DNA of 64,000 bases from Streptomyces mesophilus (GCF_011044995.1 NZ_JAAKZW010000002.1:1-64000), one strand, 5' to 3'; counted from the stretch's first letter, positions 11,837 to 21,031 are shown. A program made the numbers and translations. The notes: generated from the letters alone by a model not told the origin.

Positions 11837-12795
11837 CGCCTTCCCCGCTCCCGCGCCGCATAGACGGCGGCGATGATCACTACGGCCTGGGCGATCTGCG
11901 TCCAGGACGGCGGCAGATCGTGCTTGATGAGGGTGGCGGTCAGGAGCTGGATCAGCACGGCACCGGCCACGGTCCCGCCGATCCGCACCCGCCCGCCGCT
12001 CAGCGATGTGCCGCCGACGACCACGGCCGTGATCGCGGACAGCTCCATCAGATTGCCCAGCGAGGTCGGATCGCTGGCCGTGAGTCGGGCGGTCGCGAGC
12101 ACACCGGCGATGGCGGCGAGGGCGCCCGACACCACGTACACGATGATCAGCACCCGGCGGACCGGAAGCCCCGCGAGCTGCGCCGCGGGCCGGCTGTCGC
12201 CGATGGCGAGCAGCTGGCGGCCGAAGGTGGTGCGGCGGACGGTGAACGCGACGAGCAGCGCGAGCGCGACCGCGATCAGGACGAGATACGGGATGCCGAG
12301 GACGCTGCCGCTGCCGAGCGAGGCCATCGTGGGGTCGCGGACGTCCTTGAGCTGCGGCAGGAACACATTCGCCAGCCCCCGGCAGGCCACCATCAACGCC
12401 AGGGTGGCGACGATGGGTTGGACCCCGATGAAGGCGATCAGCGAGCCGTTCGCGAGACCCACCACCATGCCGCCGATCACCGCGACCAGGATCGCCACCG
12501 CCGGCCCGTATCCCAGGTAGAGCGAGACCAGCGAGGTGGACAGGGCCATCACGGACCCCACCGACAGGTCCACGCCCTCGCTGCCGATCGCGAGCGCCAT
12601 ACCGAGCGCGACGATCAGGACGGGGGCCACCTGGACGGCCTGGGTGCGGAAGTTCTCGGCGGAGACGAAGTGCGGGGTGAGGACGATGTTGGCGAGCAGG
12701 AGGGCGACGACGCCCACGTACACGCCGTAGTCCTGCAGCAGACGCATCATGCGGGCGCGGTCCAACGACTCACCGCGCAGGGCCAGTTGGGTCAT
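11833..12795 (-). CDS. Sugar ABC transporter permease (YtfT/RbsC family)
   Basis: 320 aa, similar in fold to the next permease but clearly distinct in sequence. The motif LGMALAIGSEGVDLSVGS marks the BPD_transp_2 family, with about 8-10 hydrophobic segments. It overlaps the ATPase gene and the second permease gene by 4 bp at both ends, indicating translational coupling. The presence of two different permeases distinguishes YtfQRT-YjfF-type systems from RbsABC, which uses one. Confidence 0.9.
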   Translation of the reverse strand: MTQLALRGESLDRARMMRLLQDYGVYVGVVALLLANIVLTPHFVSAENFRTQAVQVAPVLIVALGMALAIGSEGVDLSVGSVMALSTSLVSLYLGYGPAVAILVAVIGGMVVGLANGSLIAFIGVQPIVATLALMVACRGLANVFLPQLKDVRDPTMASLGSGSVLGIPYLVLIAVALALLVAFTVRRTTFGRQLLAIGDSRPAAQLAGLPVRRVLIIVYVVSGALAAIAGVLATARLTASDPTSLGNLMELSAITAVVVGGTSLSGGRVRIGGTVAGAVLIQLLTATLIKHDLPPSWTQIAQAVVIIAAVYAARERGRR

Positions 12796-14327
12796 CGCCG
12801 ACCGCCCTCCAGGTCCTGGGGCTGTGCGGCGATCGCCGTGAGCAGCCGGTCCTCGGTCACCTCGTCGCCCGTCAGCTCGGCGACCACGGCGCCGTCTTTC
12901 AGGACCACCACCCGGTCCGAGCCCTCGATCAGCTCCTCCATGTCGGAGGAGATCAGGAGCACTCCGAGCCCGTCCTCGGCCAACTCGTCGATCAGCTTCT
13001 GCACTTCGGCCTTCGCGCCCACATCGATTCCGCGGGTCGGCTCGTCGAGCAGCAGCACCTTGGGCTGCATGGCCAGCCAGCGGGCGAGCAGCACCTTCTG
13101 CTGGTTGCCGCCCGACAGCTCGCCGACCTTCTGGTGCGGACCGGAGGCCTTGATCCGCAGGCGCTTCATGAACGTGTCGACGATCCGGTCCACCCGCTCC
13201 TCGTCGACCAGACCGAAGCGGGACAGGCCCGGCAGCGCGGCGAGCGCGATGTTCTCGCGGACCGACAGACCCGGCACGATCCCCTCGGCCTTGCGGTCCT
13301 CGGGCAGCAGGCTGATGCCCGCGCGGATGGCGGCAGGCGTCGATCCCGTACGGATACGGGAACCCGCCACCAGGACCTCACCCTCGTCCGGCGGCAGCGC
13401 ACCGGCCACGGCCTTCGCGGTCTCGCTGCGGCCCGAGCCGAGCAGCCCGCCGAGACCGACGACCTCGCCCGGGCGGATATCGAGGGAGACGCCGTGGAGG
13501 GTGTGCCGGATCCTCAACCCCCGTGCGCTGAGGACCGGTTCGCCACCCGCGTCGTGCTCGCCGCTGAACTTGGTGAGCCCCTCGCTCTGCACCTCGCCCA
13601 TCGCCCGGCCCAGCATCAGCGAGACGAGCCGCAGCCGGTCGAGCTCGGCGATCGGGCCCGTGTGCACCAGCTTTCCGTCGCGGAGCACCGTGACGGTGTC
13701 GCACACCTCGTACAGCTCCTCCAGGCGATGGCTGACATAGACCACCGCGATGCCGCGGTCGCGCAGCATCCGGATCACCCGGAACAAGGTCTGCACTTCG
13801 CGCGGTTCGAGCGACGAGGTCGGCTCGTCCATCACCACGACCCGCGCGTCCACCTGGACCGCACGGGCCAGGGCCACCATCTGCTGGGCGCCGACGCCGA
13901 GCGTGCGCAGGGCGCGGGTGACGTCGACGCGGACGCCCAGGTCGCGCAGCGCCTCGTCGGCCTCCCGGTGCATCCGCCGGAAGTCGATCAGTCCGAAGCG
14001 GTTGCGGGGTTCGCGGCCGAGGAACAGGTTGCGGGCCACGCTCATCAGGGGGACGAGATTGACCTCCTGGTAGATCGTGGAGATCCCGGCGTGCTGGGCC
14101 TGAAGCGGCGTCCCGAAGTCCACCGGCTCGCCCTGGTAGCGGACTTGGCCCTCATCCGGGTGGTAGACGCCGGTGAAGACCTTGATCAGGGTGGACTTGC
14201 CGGCCCCGTTCTCGCCGATCAGGGCGTGCACCTCGCCGGGATACGCGGCGAAGTCCACCCCGTCGAGGGCCAGCGCCCCGGGGAACCGCTTGGTGACGCC
14301 CTGGACGGACAGGACGGGTTCGCTCAT
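12792..14327 (-). CDS. Sugar ABC transporter ATPase with two nucleotide-binding domains (YtfR/RbsA family)
   Basis: 511 aa, the usual length for a tandem ATPase. Domain 1 has Walker A GENGAGKST near residue 38 and VVMDEPTSSL as Walker B. Domain 2 has the characteristically altered Walker A (GLLGSGRSETAK), signature LSGGNQQKVLLARWL and Walker B LLLDEPTRGID. It drives sugar import for the adjacent permeases. It starts 2 bp after the stop of the binding-protein gene and overlaps the first permease gene. Confidence 0.95.
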   Translation of the reverse strand: MSEPVLSVQGVTKRFPGALALDGVDFAAYPGEVHALIGENGAGKSTLIKVFTGVYHPDEGQVRYQGEPVDFGTPLQAQHAGISTIYQEVNLVPLMSVARNLFLGREPRNRFGLIDFRRMHREADEALRDLGVRVDVTRALRTLGVGAQQMVALARAVQVDARVVVMDEPTSSLEPREVQTLFRVIRMLRDRGIAVVYVSHRLEELYEVCDTVTVLRDGKLVHTGPIAELDRLRLVSLMLGRAMGEVQSEGLTKFSGEHDAGGEPVLSARGLRIRHTLHGVSLDIRPGEVVGLGGLLGSGRSETAKAVAGALPPDEGEVLVAGSRIRTGSTPAAIRAGISLLPEDRKAEGIVPGLSVRENIALAALPGLSRFGLVDEERVDRIVDTFMKRLRIKASGPHQKVGELSGGNQQKVLLARWLAMQPKVLLLDEPTRGIDVGAKAEVQKLIDELAEDGLGVLLISSDMEELIEGSDRVVVLKDGAVVAELTGDEVTEDRLLTAIAAQPQDLEGGRR

Positions 14328-14329
14328 CG

Positions 14330-15427
14330 TCAGTACGCCTTGCCGAGCTCGGACTTGGCGTTCTCCTCGGAGTACTCGGTGTCCTTGATAACGATGTCCT
14401 GTCCGACCTCTTCACCCTTGGTGAAGCTGTCGAGCGTCTGGAACGCGAGCGGACCGAAGCGCGGGTTGGACTCGACCACCCCGTAGATCCAGCCGTCGAC
14501 GATGCCCTGCACCGCGTTGCGGGTGCCGTCGATCGTCACGATCTGGACGTCGCCGGCCTTCTTGCCGGCGCTCTTGAGCGCGTTCACGGCGCCCAGGCCC
14601 ATCTCGTCGTTCTCGGCGTAGATCCCGGTGATGTCCGGGTTGGACTGGATCAGGTTCTCGGTGACCGACTGGCCCTTCTCGCGGGCGAATTCGCCGGTCT
14701 GCTCGAAGACCACCTCGAGGTCCGGGGCCTTCTCCGCGATGCGGTCCTTGAAGCCCTTGGTGCGCTCGGTCGTCACGTTGTTGCCGGGCGCCCCGAGCAG
14801 GATCGCCACCTCGCCCTTGCCGCCGGTCGCCTCGATCATCTGGTCGGCGGCGCGCCTGCCCTGCTCGACGAAGTCGGAGCCGATGAAGGCGACGTAGTCC
14901 TCGCAGGCCGTCGCGTTGATCTTCCGGTCGATGGTGACGATCGGGATCTTCTTCTGCGCGGCGGTCCGCAGGACCGGGCCCCAGCCGTCGGAGTTCAGCG
15001 GCGCGATCACCAGGACGTCCGCGCCCTTGGTGATCAGGTCCTGGACGTCGCTGATCTGCTTGGAGAACTGCGACTGGGCGTTGGCCGTGAGGAGCTTGAT
15101 CCCGCGCTCCTTCGCCTCGGCCTTGATGGAGGCCGTCTCCGCGATACGGAACGGGTTGGCCTCCTTCTCGGACTGCGAGAAGCCGACCGTGGCGCCCTTC
15201 AGGTCCAGCTTCTTGCCGCCGAAGGTCTCGATGTCGCACATCTTCTGGTCGCCGGAGGGCTCGGCGACCTCCTGTCCTGCGTTGGTGTCCTTGGCGTCCG
15301 AGGGGTCGTCCTCGGACTTGGCGCAGCCGGCGGCGAGCGCCAGGCTCAGACAGAGTCCGGCGGTGAGCAGGGTGTGGGTGGACTTACGGCGATCGGTCTT
15401 ACGGCGCAGACGAACGGTCGGCTTCAT
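14330..15427 (-). CDS. Sugar-binding lipoprotein of the ABC importer (YtfQ-like)
   Basis: 365 aa, first gene of the operon. The lipobox LALAAGC tethers it to the membrane outside face after a basic n-region. The body is a periplasmic-binding-protein type 1 fold (GATVGFSQSEKEANPFRIAE, GADVLVIAPLNSDGW, TIDRKI, IYAENDEMGLGA). The GFSQ...NPFR opening and the IAPLNSDGW segment resemble YtfQ, the galactofuranose-binding protein, more than ribose- or xylose-binding proteins; this is judged by eye. A LacI-type operator lies about 145 bp upstream of the start. Confidence 0.88.
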   Translation of the reverse strand: MKPTVRLRRKTDRRKSTHTLLTAGLCLSLALAAGCAKSEDDPSDAKDTNAGQEVAEPSGDQKMCDIETFGGKKLDLKGATVGFSQSEKEANPFRIAETASIKAEAKERGIKLLTANAQSQFSKQISDVQDLITKGADVLVIAPLNSDGWGPVLRTAAQKKIPIVTIDRKINATACEDYVAFIGSDFVEQGRRAADQMIEATGGKGEVAILLGAPGNNVTTERTKGFKDRIAEKAPDLEVVFEQTGEFAREKGQSVTENLIQSNPDITGIYAENDEMGLGAVNALKSAGKKAGDVQIVTIDGTRNAVQGIVDGWIYGVVESNPRFGPLAFQTLDSFTKGEEVGQDIVIKDTEYSEENAKSELGKAY

Positions 15428-15570
15428 GGAGTCCCCATTACGGCGCGGCCCCGCGGCGCTCAGGCTCGCGTGGGAGATCGGCTGGTGCGGTCAACTCGCG
15501 GTCCGGTGCGGATGGTCCGGCGTGCCCCGGCCGGTGGTGGACGGGGTGCGCCGAGTGGTTCCGAGGATTG

Positions 15571-15587
15571 TTTACATCGTTGGAAGG
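15571..15587. promoter_or_regulatory. LacI-type operator upstream of the ABC operon
   Basis: TTTACATCGTTGGAAGG with the central CG at 15578-15579. Its reverse complement matches the element before the GH2 gene at 15 of 17 positions and the element before the regulator at 13 of 17. On the minus strand it lies between a -35-like TTTACA (15592-15597) and a weak -10 region, where a repressor would block the promoter. A further GTTTACA...TGTAAAC inverted pair (15570-15576, 15592-15598) surrounds it. Confidence 0.6.
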
Positions 15588-15639
15588 AGGCTGTAAACCC
15601 TTCGCGCGAGCGCCCTTCGACGCTCGTTCGATGACCGGC

Positions 15640-16665
15640 TCATCGGCGCCCCAGCGTGCTCTCACGCTCCACCAGCCGGAATTCGGCGGTGAGTTCACGT
15701 CCCCGCGGCTCCCCGTTCGCCGCCGCGGCGCCGCTCAGACGGCTGATCACGGACTCGACGGCCAGGCGCGCGATGGCGTGCTTGTCGGGTGCGACGGTGG
15801 TCAGCGTGACGGCCCCGAAGTGCCCTTCGACGATGTCGTCGAAGCCCACCACCGCCACGTCCCAGGGCACCCGGAGCCCGCGTTCGTGCAGCACCCGCAT
15901 CGCCCCGATCGCGACCAGGTCGTTGTACGCGAACACCGCGTCGGGCCGCATCCCCGCGTCCAGCATCCGCGCCATGGCCACCGCTCCGTCGGCGCGGTCC
16001 CAGCCGCCGACCGGTCCGACCAGGCCGTCGGGTGCCGCCTGACCCGCGGCGGTCAACTCCTCGCGCCAGCCCTGCAGTCGCAGGTGGGCGGGCCGGTTGG
16101 CGGTGTCGGTGCGGGCGCCGAGGAAGGCGATACGGGTGCGGCCGAGGCCCAGGAGATGGCGGACCGCCGCACGCGCCGCGGCCACGTTGTCGATCGCGAT
16201 GTGGTCGTACGGCAGGTCGTACTCGCGCTCGCCGAGCAGCACCAGCGGGACGTCGTCGGTACGGGCGCGCAGATCGTCGGCCTCGAGCTCGAGCGGGCTG
16301 AGGATCAGGCCGTCGATCACGCGGGCGCGGAAGCCCTGGCTGACCAGGATCTCCTGTTCGCGATCTCCCCGGGTGTGGTCGAGCAGCACGGTGTAGTCGT
16401 GCTCGGCGGCCGCGTCGATCACGGCGCCCGCGAGCTCGGCGAAGTACGGGTTGCCCAATTCGGGCACGGCGAGCGCGATGATGCCGGTACGGCCTTTGCG
16501 CAGGTGGCGGGCGGTCAGATTGGGCCGGTAGCCCAGTTCGTCGATGGCGCGCTGGACCTTCTCGCGCATCGCCGGTGTGACGTGCTGGTAGTTGTTCACG
16601 ACGTTCGAGACGGTCTTGATCGAGACGCCGGCGCGTTCCGCGACGTCCTTGAGGCTCACCCTCAC
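15640..16665 (-). CDS. LacI-family transcriptional regulator of the GH2/ABC locus
   Basis: 341 aa from the GTG at 16663-16665, which follows GGAGGGG at 6 bp; the frame is open further upstream without a better start. The N-terminal helix-turn-helix and hinge are canonical (VSLKDVAERAGVSIKTVSNVV and RPNLTARHLRKGRTG). The remainder is a sugar-binding periplasmic-type effector domain. It sits between the divergent importer operon and GH2 gene, and near-identical operator-like sites are found before itself and both targets, suggesting autoregulation and local sugar-responsive repression. Confidence 0.93.
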   Translation of the reverse strand: MRVSLKDVAERAGVSIKTVSNVVNNYQHVTPAMREKVQRAIDELGYRPNLTARHLRKGRTGIIALAVPELGNPYFAELAGAVIDAAAEHDYTVLLDHTRGDREQEILVSQGFRARVIDGLILSPLELEADDLRARTDDVPLVLLGEREYDLPYDHIAIDNVAAARAAVRHLLGLGRTRIAFLGARTDTANRPAHLRLQGWREELTAAGQAAPDGLVGPVGGWDRADGAVAMARMLDAGMRPDAVFAYNDLVAIGAMRVLHERGLRVPWDVAVVGFDDIVEGHFGAVTLTTVAPDKHAIARLAVESVISRLSGAAAANGEPRGRELTAEFRLVERESTLGRR

Positions 16666-16723
16666 GTGATTCCCCTCCGGGGCGGGCGCCCCTGGCCGCT
16701 GCCTGCGACAACGTACTTCTCGC

Positions 16724-16740
16724 CGTTGCATCGATGTACA
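16724..16740. promoter_or_regulatory. LacI-type operator upstream of the regulator gene
   Basis: CGTTGCATCGATGTACA with the central CG at 16732-16733, 59 bp upstream of the regulator start. Its core TGCATCGATGTA is nearly palindromic. Matches to the other two sites are 13/17 (importer) and fewer against GH2, so it may be a weaker autoregulatory site. Confidence 0.5.
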
Positions 16741-16812
16741 GGCGCGTGTACTGGCCTTTTGTCATGACCCTGGACAGCCGGTCGGTGCCGTGCTGTCATG
16801 CCAACTGCCGTT

Positions 16813-16829
16813 CCTTCCAACGTTGTACA
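16813..16829. promoter_or_regulatory. LacI-type operator upstream of the GH2 gene
   Basis: CCTTCCAACGTTGTACA with the central CG at 16821-16822, 57 bp upstream of the GH2 start. A candidate promoter (TGGACA 16771-16776, 17 bp, TGTCAT 16794-16799) would place the site over the transcription start, a typical repressor position. The promoter match itself is weak. Confidence 0.55.
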
Positions 16830-16885
16830 GACTCATCCGACGACCCGCCACCCTTCCTCACGAACCGCTCGAGATGGAGGATCAA

Positions 16886-19465
16886 GTGCGAGTGAGAAGA
16901 CGACTGGCGTTACTGCTCGCTGCCCTGCTGGGACTCGCAGGACTGACCGCGCTCCCCGCGGCGCAGGCCGCCGAGGACCCCGTCAAGCCGCCCGGTCTCA
17001 AGGGCGAGTACTACACGCAATCAGCCCCCGGAGCCTTCGACTTCGCGGAGCTCAAGACCACCGGGTTCGACCCGAACCTCGACTTCGACAACCTCGAATC
17101 GCGCCTCGCCGCCGCGACCGGCCGCTCCGACGACGCGAGCGTGCGCTGGACCGGCAAGCTCGTCCCCGAGCGCACCGGAGCCCACACCTTCACCATGATC
17201 GGTGACAACGGCTTCCGGCTCTGGATCGACGGCAAGCTCGCGATCGACCACTGGGTCGACGACTGGGACAAGGAACAGACCTCCCAGGCAGTCGAGTTGA
17301 CCGCCGGCACCGCGTACGACTTCAAGGTCGAGTACTTCGAGCACTACGGCGGCTCCAACCTGCACGTCAACTGGATCCAGCCGGGCCAGGCCAAGCAGCC
17401 GATCCCGCAGTCGGCCTTCCGGCTCCCCGACGGCTTCGACTACGACGGGGCGTACGGCGGATCCGTCCTCGCCTCCGGCCGCACGCTGCGCCTGGACTTC
17501 ATCCAGGAACTGGCCGCCCCGCCCGCGGAGTTCACCGATCACCTCGACGCCGTGATCGGCGGCGCTCAATGGCCGCTCGGCACCGCCACCGTGGACCCCG
17601 CCGACCCGCGCAAGCTCCTGATCGCCCTCGACGAACCCGTCGTCGGCCAGGGCGGCCAGGTCGACGTCCGCTACGACGGCGAAGGCGGCCTGAGCGCCAA
17701 GGACGGCAAAGCCGTCGGCGCCTTCTGGAGCGGCGGCACCAACGACTCCGAGTACCAGCTCACCACCCAGTGGGGCGAGGATGTCCGCCCGTCCAACGCC
17801 TGGCGCGAGTACCCCCGCCCGCAGCTCAAGCGCGCCAACTGGCAGAACCTCAACGGCACCTGGGAGTTCGCCGGCGCCTCGGCCGGTGAACAGCCGCCGT
17901 TCGGCAAGCGTCTCGGCGAGCGCATTCTCGTCCCGTACCCCGTGGAGTCGAAGCTCTCGGGCATCGAACGCCACGAGGACCGCATGTGGTACCGGCGCAC
18001 CTTCAGCGTGCCGTCCAACTGGTCCGACAAGGGACAGCGGATCAAGCTGAACTTCGACGCGGTCGACTGGCAGTCCGTCGTGTACGTCAACGGCAAGAAG
18101 GTCACCGAACACAAGGGCGGCTACGACCGGTTCAGCGCCGACATCACCGATGCGCTCAAGCCCGGCAGCAGTCAGGAGCTGATCGTCGGCGTCTACGACC
18201 CGACCGACGCCACCGGCGCCGAGAACCCGCCGCTGGGCAAGCAGCGCCTCGACCCGTCCGGCATCTGGTACACCTCCTCGTCCGGCATCTGGCAGACGGT
18301 CTGGCTGGAGCCGGTGGCCGCGGACCACGCCCAGGGGCTCAAGCTGATCCCCGACGTGGCCGGCGAGCGCCTCGCGGTGGACATCCAGGGCGTACGCGAG
18401 GGAGTGCCCGTCACCGCCGTCGCGTACGACGGGAAGCGCGAGGTCGGACGGGCCCGTGGCGCGTCCGGCAGCACCGTCCATGTCCCCGTGCCCGACCCGC
18501 ACTTGTGGTCACCCGACGACCCGCACCTCTACGACCTCAAGGTCACCGTCGGCGGCGACCGCGTGACGAGCTACTTCGGGATGCGGTCGATCGAGGTCAA
18601 GTCGGTCGACGGGACACCCCGGATGCTGCTCAACGGCAAACCGGTCTTCTCCATGGCCACCCTCGACCAGGGCTTCTGGCCGGACGGCCTGCACACCGCG
18701 CCGAGCGACGAGGCCCTCGCGTACGACCTGAAGAAGCACAAGGACCTCGGCTTCAACTCGGTGCGCAAGCACATCAAGGTCGAACCGGACCGCTGGTTCC
18801 ACCACGCCGACAAGATGGGGCTGCTCGTCTGGCAGGACATGCCGTCCATGACGGCGGGGCGCACCCCGGACGCGGCCTCGCGGGCGCAGTACGAGCACGA
18901 GATGAAGAAGATGATCGACCAGCATGTCTCCAGCCCGTCGGTGATCATGTGGGTCACCTTCAACGAGGGCTGGGGCCAGTACGACCAGGCGCGCATCGCC
19001 GACCAGGCCAAGTCCTGGGACCCGAGCCGACTGGTAAATAACATGAGCGGGCTCAACTGCTGTGGCGCGGTGGACGGCGGCAACGGTGATATCGCCGACG
19101 CCCACGGCTACCCCAGCCCGCTGCTGCCGGCGCCGGACGGCAAGCGGGCGCTGGTGAGCGGCGAGTACGGCGGCCTCGGGCTCGCCGTGCCCGGTCATGC
19201 GTGGCCGGTCCGCCACACCTACGTGGGGGTGGACCGGGCGAAGTACACGGACGAATACCTCGGGCTGTTCGACAAGGTGCGGACGCTGGCCTGCCAGGGC
19301 GGCAACGGGGCCGTGTACACCCAGATCACCGATGTCGAGGGCGAGTTGAACGGGTTGCTCACCTACGACCGCAGGGTGATGAAGGCGGACGAGCAGCGGA
19401 TCAAGGCGGCACATGAGGCGTTGATCCGGGACGCGTCGGCGCCGGGAGGTGCGCAGTGCGCCTGA
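16886..19465 (+). CDS. Secreted PA14-containing glycoside hydrolase family 2 enzyme
   Basis: 859 aa from the GTG at 16886, which follows GGAGG (16876-16880) and gives a clean signal peptide (RRRLALLLAALLGLAGLTAL, cleavage near AQA-A). Residues 30-175 are a PA14-like carbohydrate-binding domain (GEYYTQ, GDNGFRLWIDG). Then come GH2 sugar-binding and Ig-like domains and a TIM barrel. The predicted acid/base is E694 (FNEGWGQYD) and the nucleophile E760 (SGEYGG). GH2 covers beta-galactosidases, glucuronidases, mannosidases and some Streptomyces beta-galactofuranosidases; the neighbouring YtfQ-like importer makes a galactose or galactofuranose polymer a reasonable substrate, but this is inference. 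Confidence 0.9.
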   Translation: MRVRRRLALLLAALLGLAGLTALPAAQAAEDPVKPPGLKGEYYTQSAPGAFDFAELKTTGFDPNLDFDNLESRLAAATGRSDDASVRWTGKLVPERTGAHTFTMIGDNGFRLWIDGKLAIDHWVDDWDKEQTSQAVELTAGTAYDFKVEYFEHYGGSNLHVNWIQPGQAKQPIPQSAFRLPDGFDYDGAYGGSVLASGRTLRLDFIQELAAPPAEFTDHLDAVIGGAQWPLGTATVDPADPRKLLIALDEPVVGQGGQVDVRYDGEGGLSAKDGKAVGAFWSGGTNDSEYQLTTQWGEDVRPSNAWREYPRPQLKRANWQNLNGTWEFAGASAGEQPPFGKRLGERILVPYPVESKLSGIERHEDRMWYRRTFSVPSNWSDKGQRIKLNFDAVDWQSVVYVNGKKVTEHKGGYDRFSADITDALKPGSSQELIVGVYDPTDATGAENPPLGKQRLDPSGIWYTSSSGIWQTVWLEPVAADHAQGLKLIPDVAGERLAVDIQGVREGVPVTAVAYDGKREVGRARGASGSTVHVPVPDPHLWSPDDPHLYDLKVTVGGDRVTSYFGMRSIEVKSVDGTPRMLLNGKPVFSMATLDQGFWPDGLHTAPSDEALAYDLKKHKDLGFNSVRKHIKVEPDRWFHHADKMGLLVWQDMPSMTAGRTPDAASRAQYEHEMKKMIDQHVSSPSVIMWVTFNEGWGQYDQARIADQAKSWDPSRLVNNMSGLNCCGAVDGGNGDIADAHGYPSPLLPAPDGKRALVSGEYGGLGLAVPGHAWPVRHTYVGVDRAKYTDEYLGLFDKVRTLACQGGNGAVYTQITDVEGELNGLLTYDRRVMKADEQRIKAAHEALIRDASAPGGAQCA

Positions 19466-19613
19466 GCTGATCTGTGGCCCGCTCCTTGCCCTGCGCAGGG
19501 GGCGGGCCGCGGTCGTGGGCATGCGTACGTGGTCCCTGTGGGGCAGGTGAGCGGTGGTGCGAGAATTGATGCGCCCGTAACGTTCCGTATTCCGGACGTG
19601 CTTGACCGTAGTC

Positions 19614-19630
19614 GTCAACAAGCTGTTGAC
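19614..19630. promoter_or_regulatory. Operator-like palindrome before the WS/DGAT gene
   Basis: GTCAACA-AGC-TGTTGAC is a perfect 7-bp inverted repeat, ending 33 bp before the chosen start. Another TTGAC at 19602-19606 makes three TTGAC/GTCAA half-sites at about 12-bp intervals. No regulator gene adjoins it. Confidence 0.45.
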
Positions 19631-19663
19631 TGCTGGCTTCCGTTGTCGACGCGAGAGCTGGGC

Positions 19664-21004
19664 ATGGCTACCCTCACCGATCCGCTCGCCCCCCTCGACC
19701 TGGCCTTCTGGAACATCGAATCGCCCGAACACCCCATGCATCTGGGCGCCTTGGGTGTCTTCACCTGCGACTCCGCCTCGGCCGCCCAGCACGCGGCCGA
19801 GCTCCTCACGGCCCGTGCACCCCAGGTGCCCGGGCTGCGGATGCGGATCCGGGACGTGTGGTTCGGCGCCGGGGGAGCGGTGCGCGAGCCCGCCACCGAC
19901 TTCGACCCCGCCCACCACGTACAACTGGCGCCCCGTACCGGCGATTTCCACGCGGCGGCCGGCGCGCTCATGGAGCGTCCCCTGGACCGCTCGCGCCCGC
20001 CGTGGGAGGCCCATGTCCTGCCGGGGGCGGACGGCAGGTCCTTCGCGGTGCTGTTCAAGTTTCACCACGCGCTCGCCGACGGCCTGCGCGCGCTGACCCT
20101 GGCCGCCGGGGTGATGGACCCGCAGTCCGTGGTGCCGCGCCCCGCGCGCCCCGAGCCGGCGGAGGAGCCCGGGCGTGGTCTGCTCGGCGCGCTCGCCGAC
20201 CTGCCCGGAGCGCTGCCGCGGACGCTGCGCCGCCAGGCCGGCGCTCTCGGCCAGGCCCTCGACATCGGCGCCTCGGTCGCCCGCGCGACCTGGGACGTAC
20301 GGTCCTGTGGCGCCCTCGCCTCGGAGGCGACCGGGACCCGGCGCACGGCCGGAGCGGTGCTGGACCTCGATGACATCCACCGCATCCGCAAGAAGGCCGG
20401 TGGCACGGTCAACGACGTACTGATCGCCGTCGTCGCCGGAGCGCTGCGTCGCTGGCTGTCCGGGCGCGGTGAGCCGGCCGACGAAGTGCGCCCGCGCGCT
20501 CTGATACCGGTCTCGCGCCGCCGCCCCCGTGCGCACCAGCCCCAGGGGAACCGGCTCTCCGGTTTCCTGATCCGACTCCCTGTCGACCAAGCCGACCCGC
20601 TCAGCCGCCTCGACACGGTCCGCGCCGCCATGAACCGCAGCAAGGACGACGGAGCGCACCGCGGCGCCGGGGCCGTGGCGCTGCTCGCGGACCACGTTCC
20701 GCCCCTGGGGCACCGGCTCGGGGGTCCGCTCGTGGCCCAGTCGGCGCGTCTGCTCTTCGACATCCTCGTCACGAGCGTCCCGCTGCCGAGCCTGGGCCTG
20801 CGCCTGGCCGGCTGCCCCCTCGCCGAGGTGTACCCCTTCGCCCCGCTCGCCCAGGGCCAGTCCCTCGCGGTCGCCGTCTCCACGTACCGGGGGCGGGTCC
20901 ACTACGGGCTCGTCGCGGACGGCCGGGCGGTGCCGGACCTGGAGCTGTTCGCGCAGGCCCTGCACGACGAAGTGCGGGGTCTTGGAGAGGTGGCCGGGGT
21001 CTGA
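19664..21004 (+). CDS. Wax ester synthase/diacylglycerol acyltransferase (WS/DGAT)
   Basis: 446 aa from the ATG at 19664, chosen because family members begin just before the LSPLD-type motif (here LAPLDLAFWNIE). It transfers acyl-CoA chains to diacylglycerol or alcohols, giving the triacylglycerol stores common in Streptomyces. The catalytic HHxxxDG motif is HHALADG at residues 134-140; NDVLIAVVAGALRRWL and the C-terminal domain also fit. It probably acts at the inner membrane face. It is monocistronic, with an operator-like palindrome upstream and a hairpin after the stop. Confidence 0.92.
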   Translation: MATLTDPLAPLDLAFWNIESPEHPMHLGALGVFTCDSASAAQHAAELLTARAPQVPGLRMRIRDVWFGAGGAVREPATDFDPAHHVQLAPRTGDFHAAAGALMERPLDRSRPPWEAHVLPGADGRSFAVLFKFHHALADGLRALTLAAGVMDPQSVVPRPARPEPAEEPGRGLLGALADLPGALPRTLRRQAGALGQALDIGASVARATWDVRSCGALASEATGTRRTAGAVLDLDDIHRIRKKAGGTVNDVLIAVVAGALRRWLSGRGEPADEVRPRALIPVSRRRPRAHQPQGNRLSGFLIRLPVDQADPLSRLDTVRAAMNRSKDDGAHRGAGAVALLADHVPPLGHRLGGPLVAQSARLLFDILVTSVPLPSLGLRLAGCPLAEVYPFAPLAQGQSLAVAVSTYRGRVHYGLVADGRAVPDLELFAQALHDEVRGLGEVAGV

Positions 21005-21005
21005 G

Positions 21006-21031
21006 GCGGGTATCGCTGGGAGTGATCCCGC
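21006..21031 (+). terminator. Short hairpin after the WS/DGAT gene
   Basis: GCGGG-ATC pairs with GATCCCGC around a 9-nt loop, with one bulged T. It starts just past the stop codon. Confidence 0.4.
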
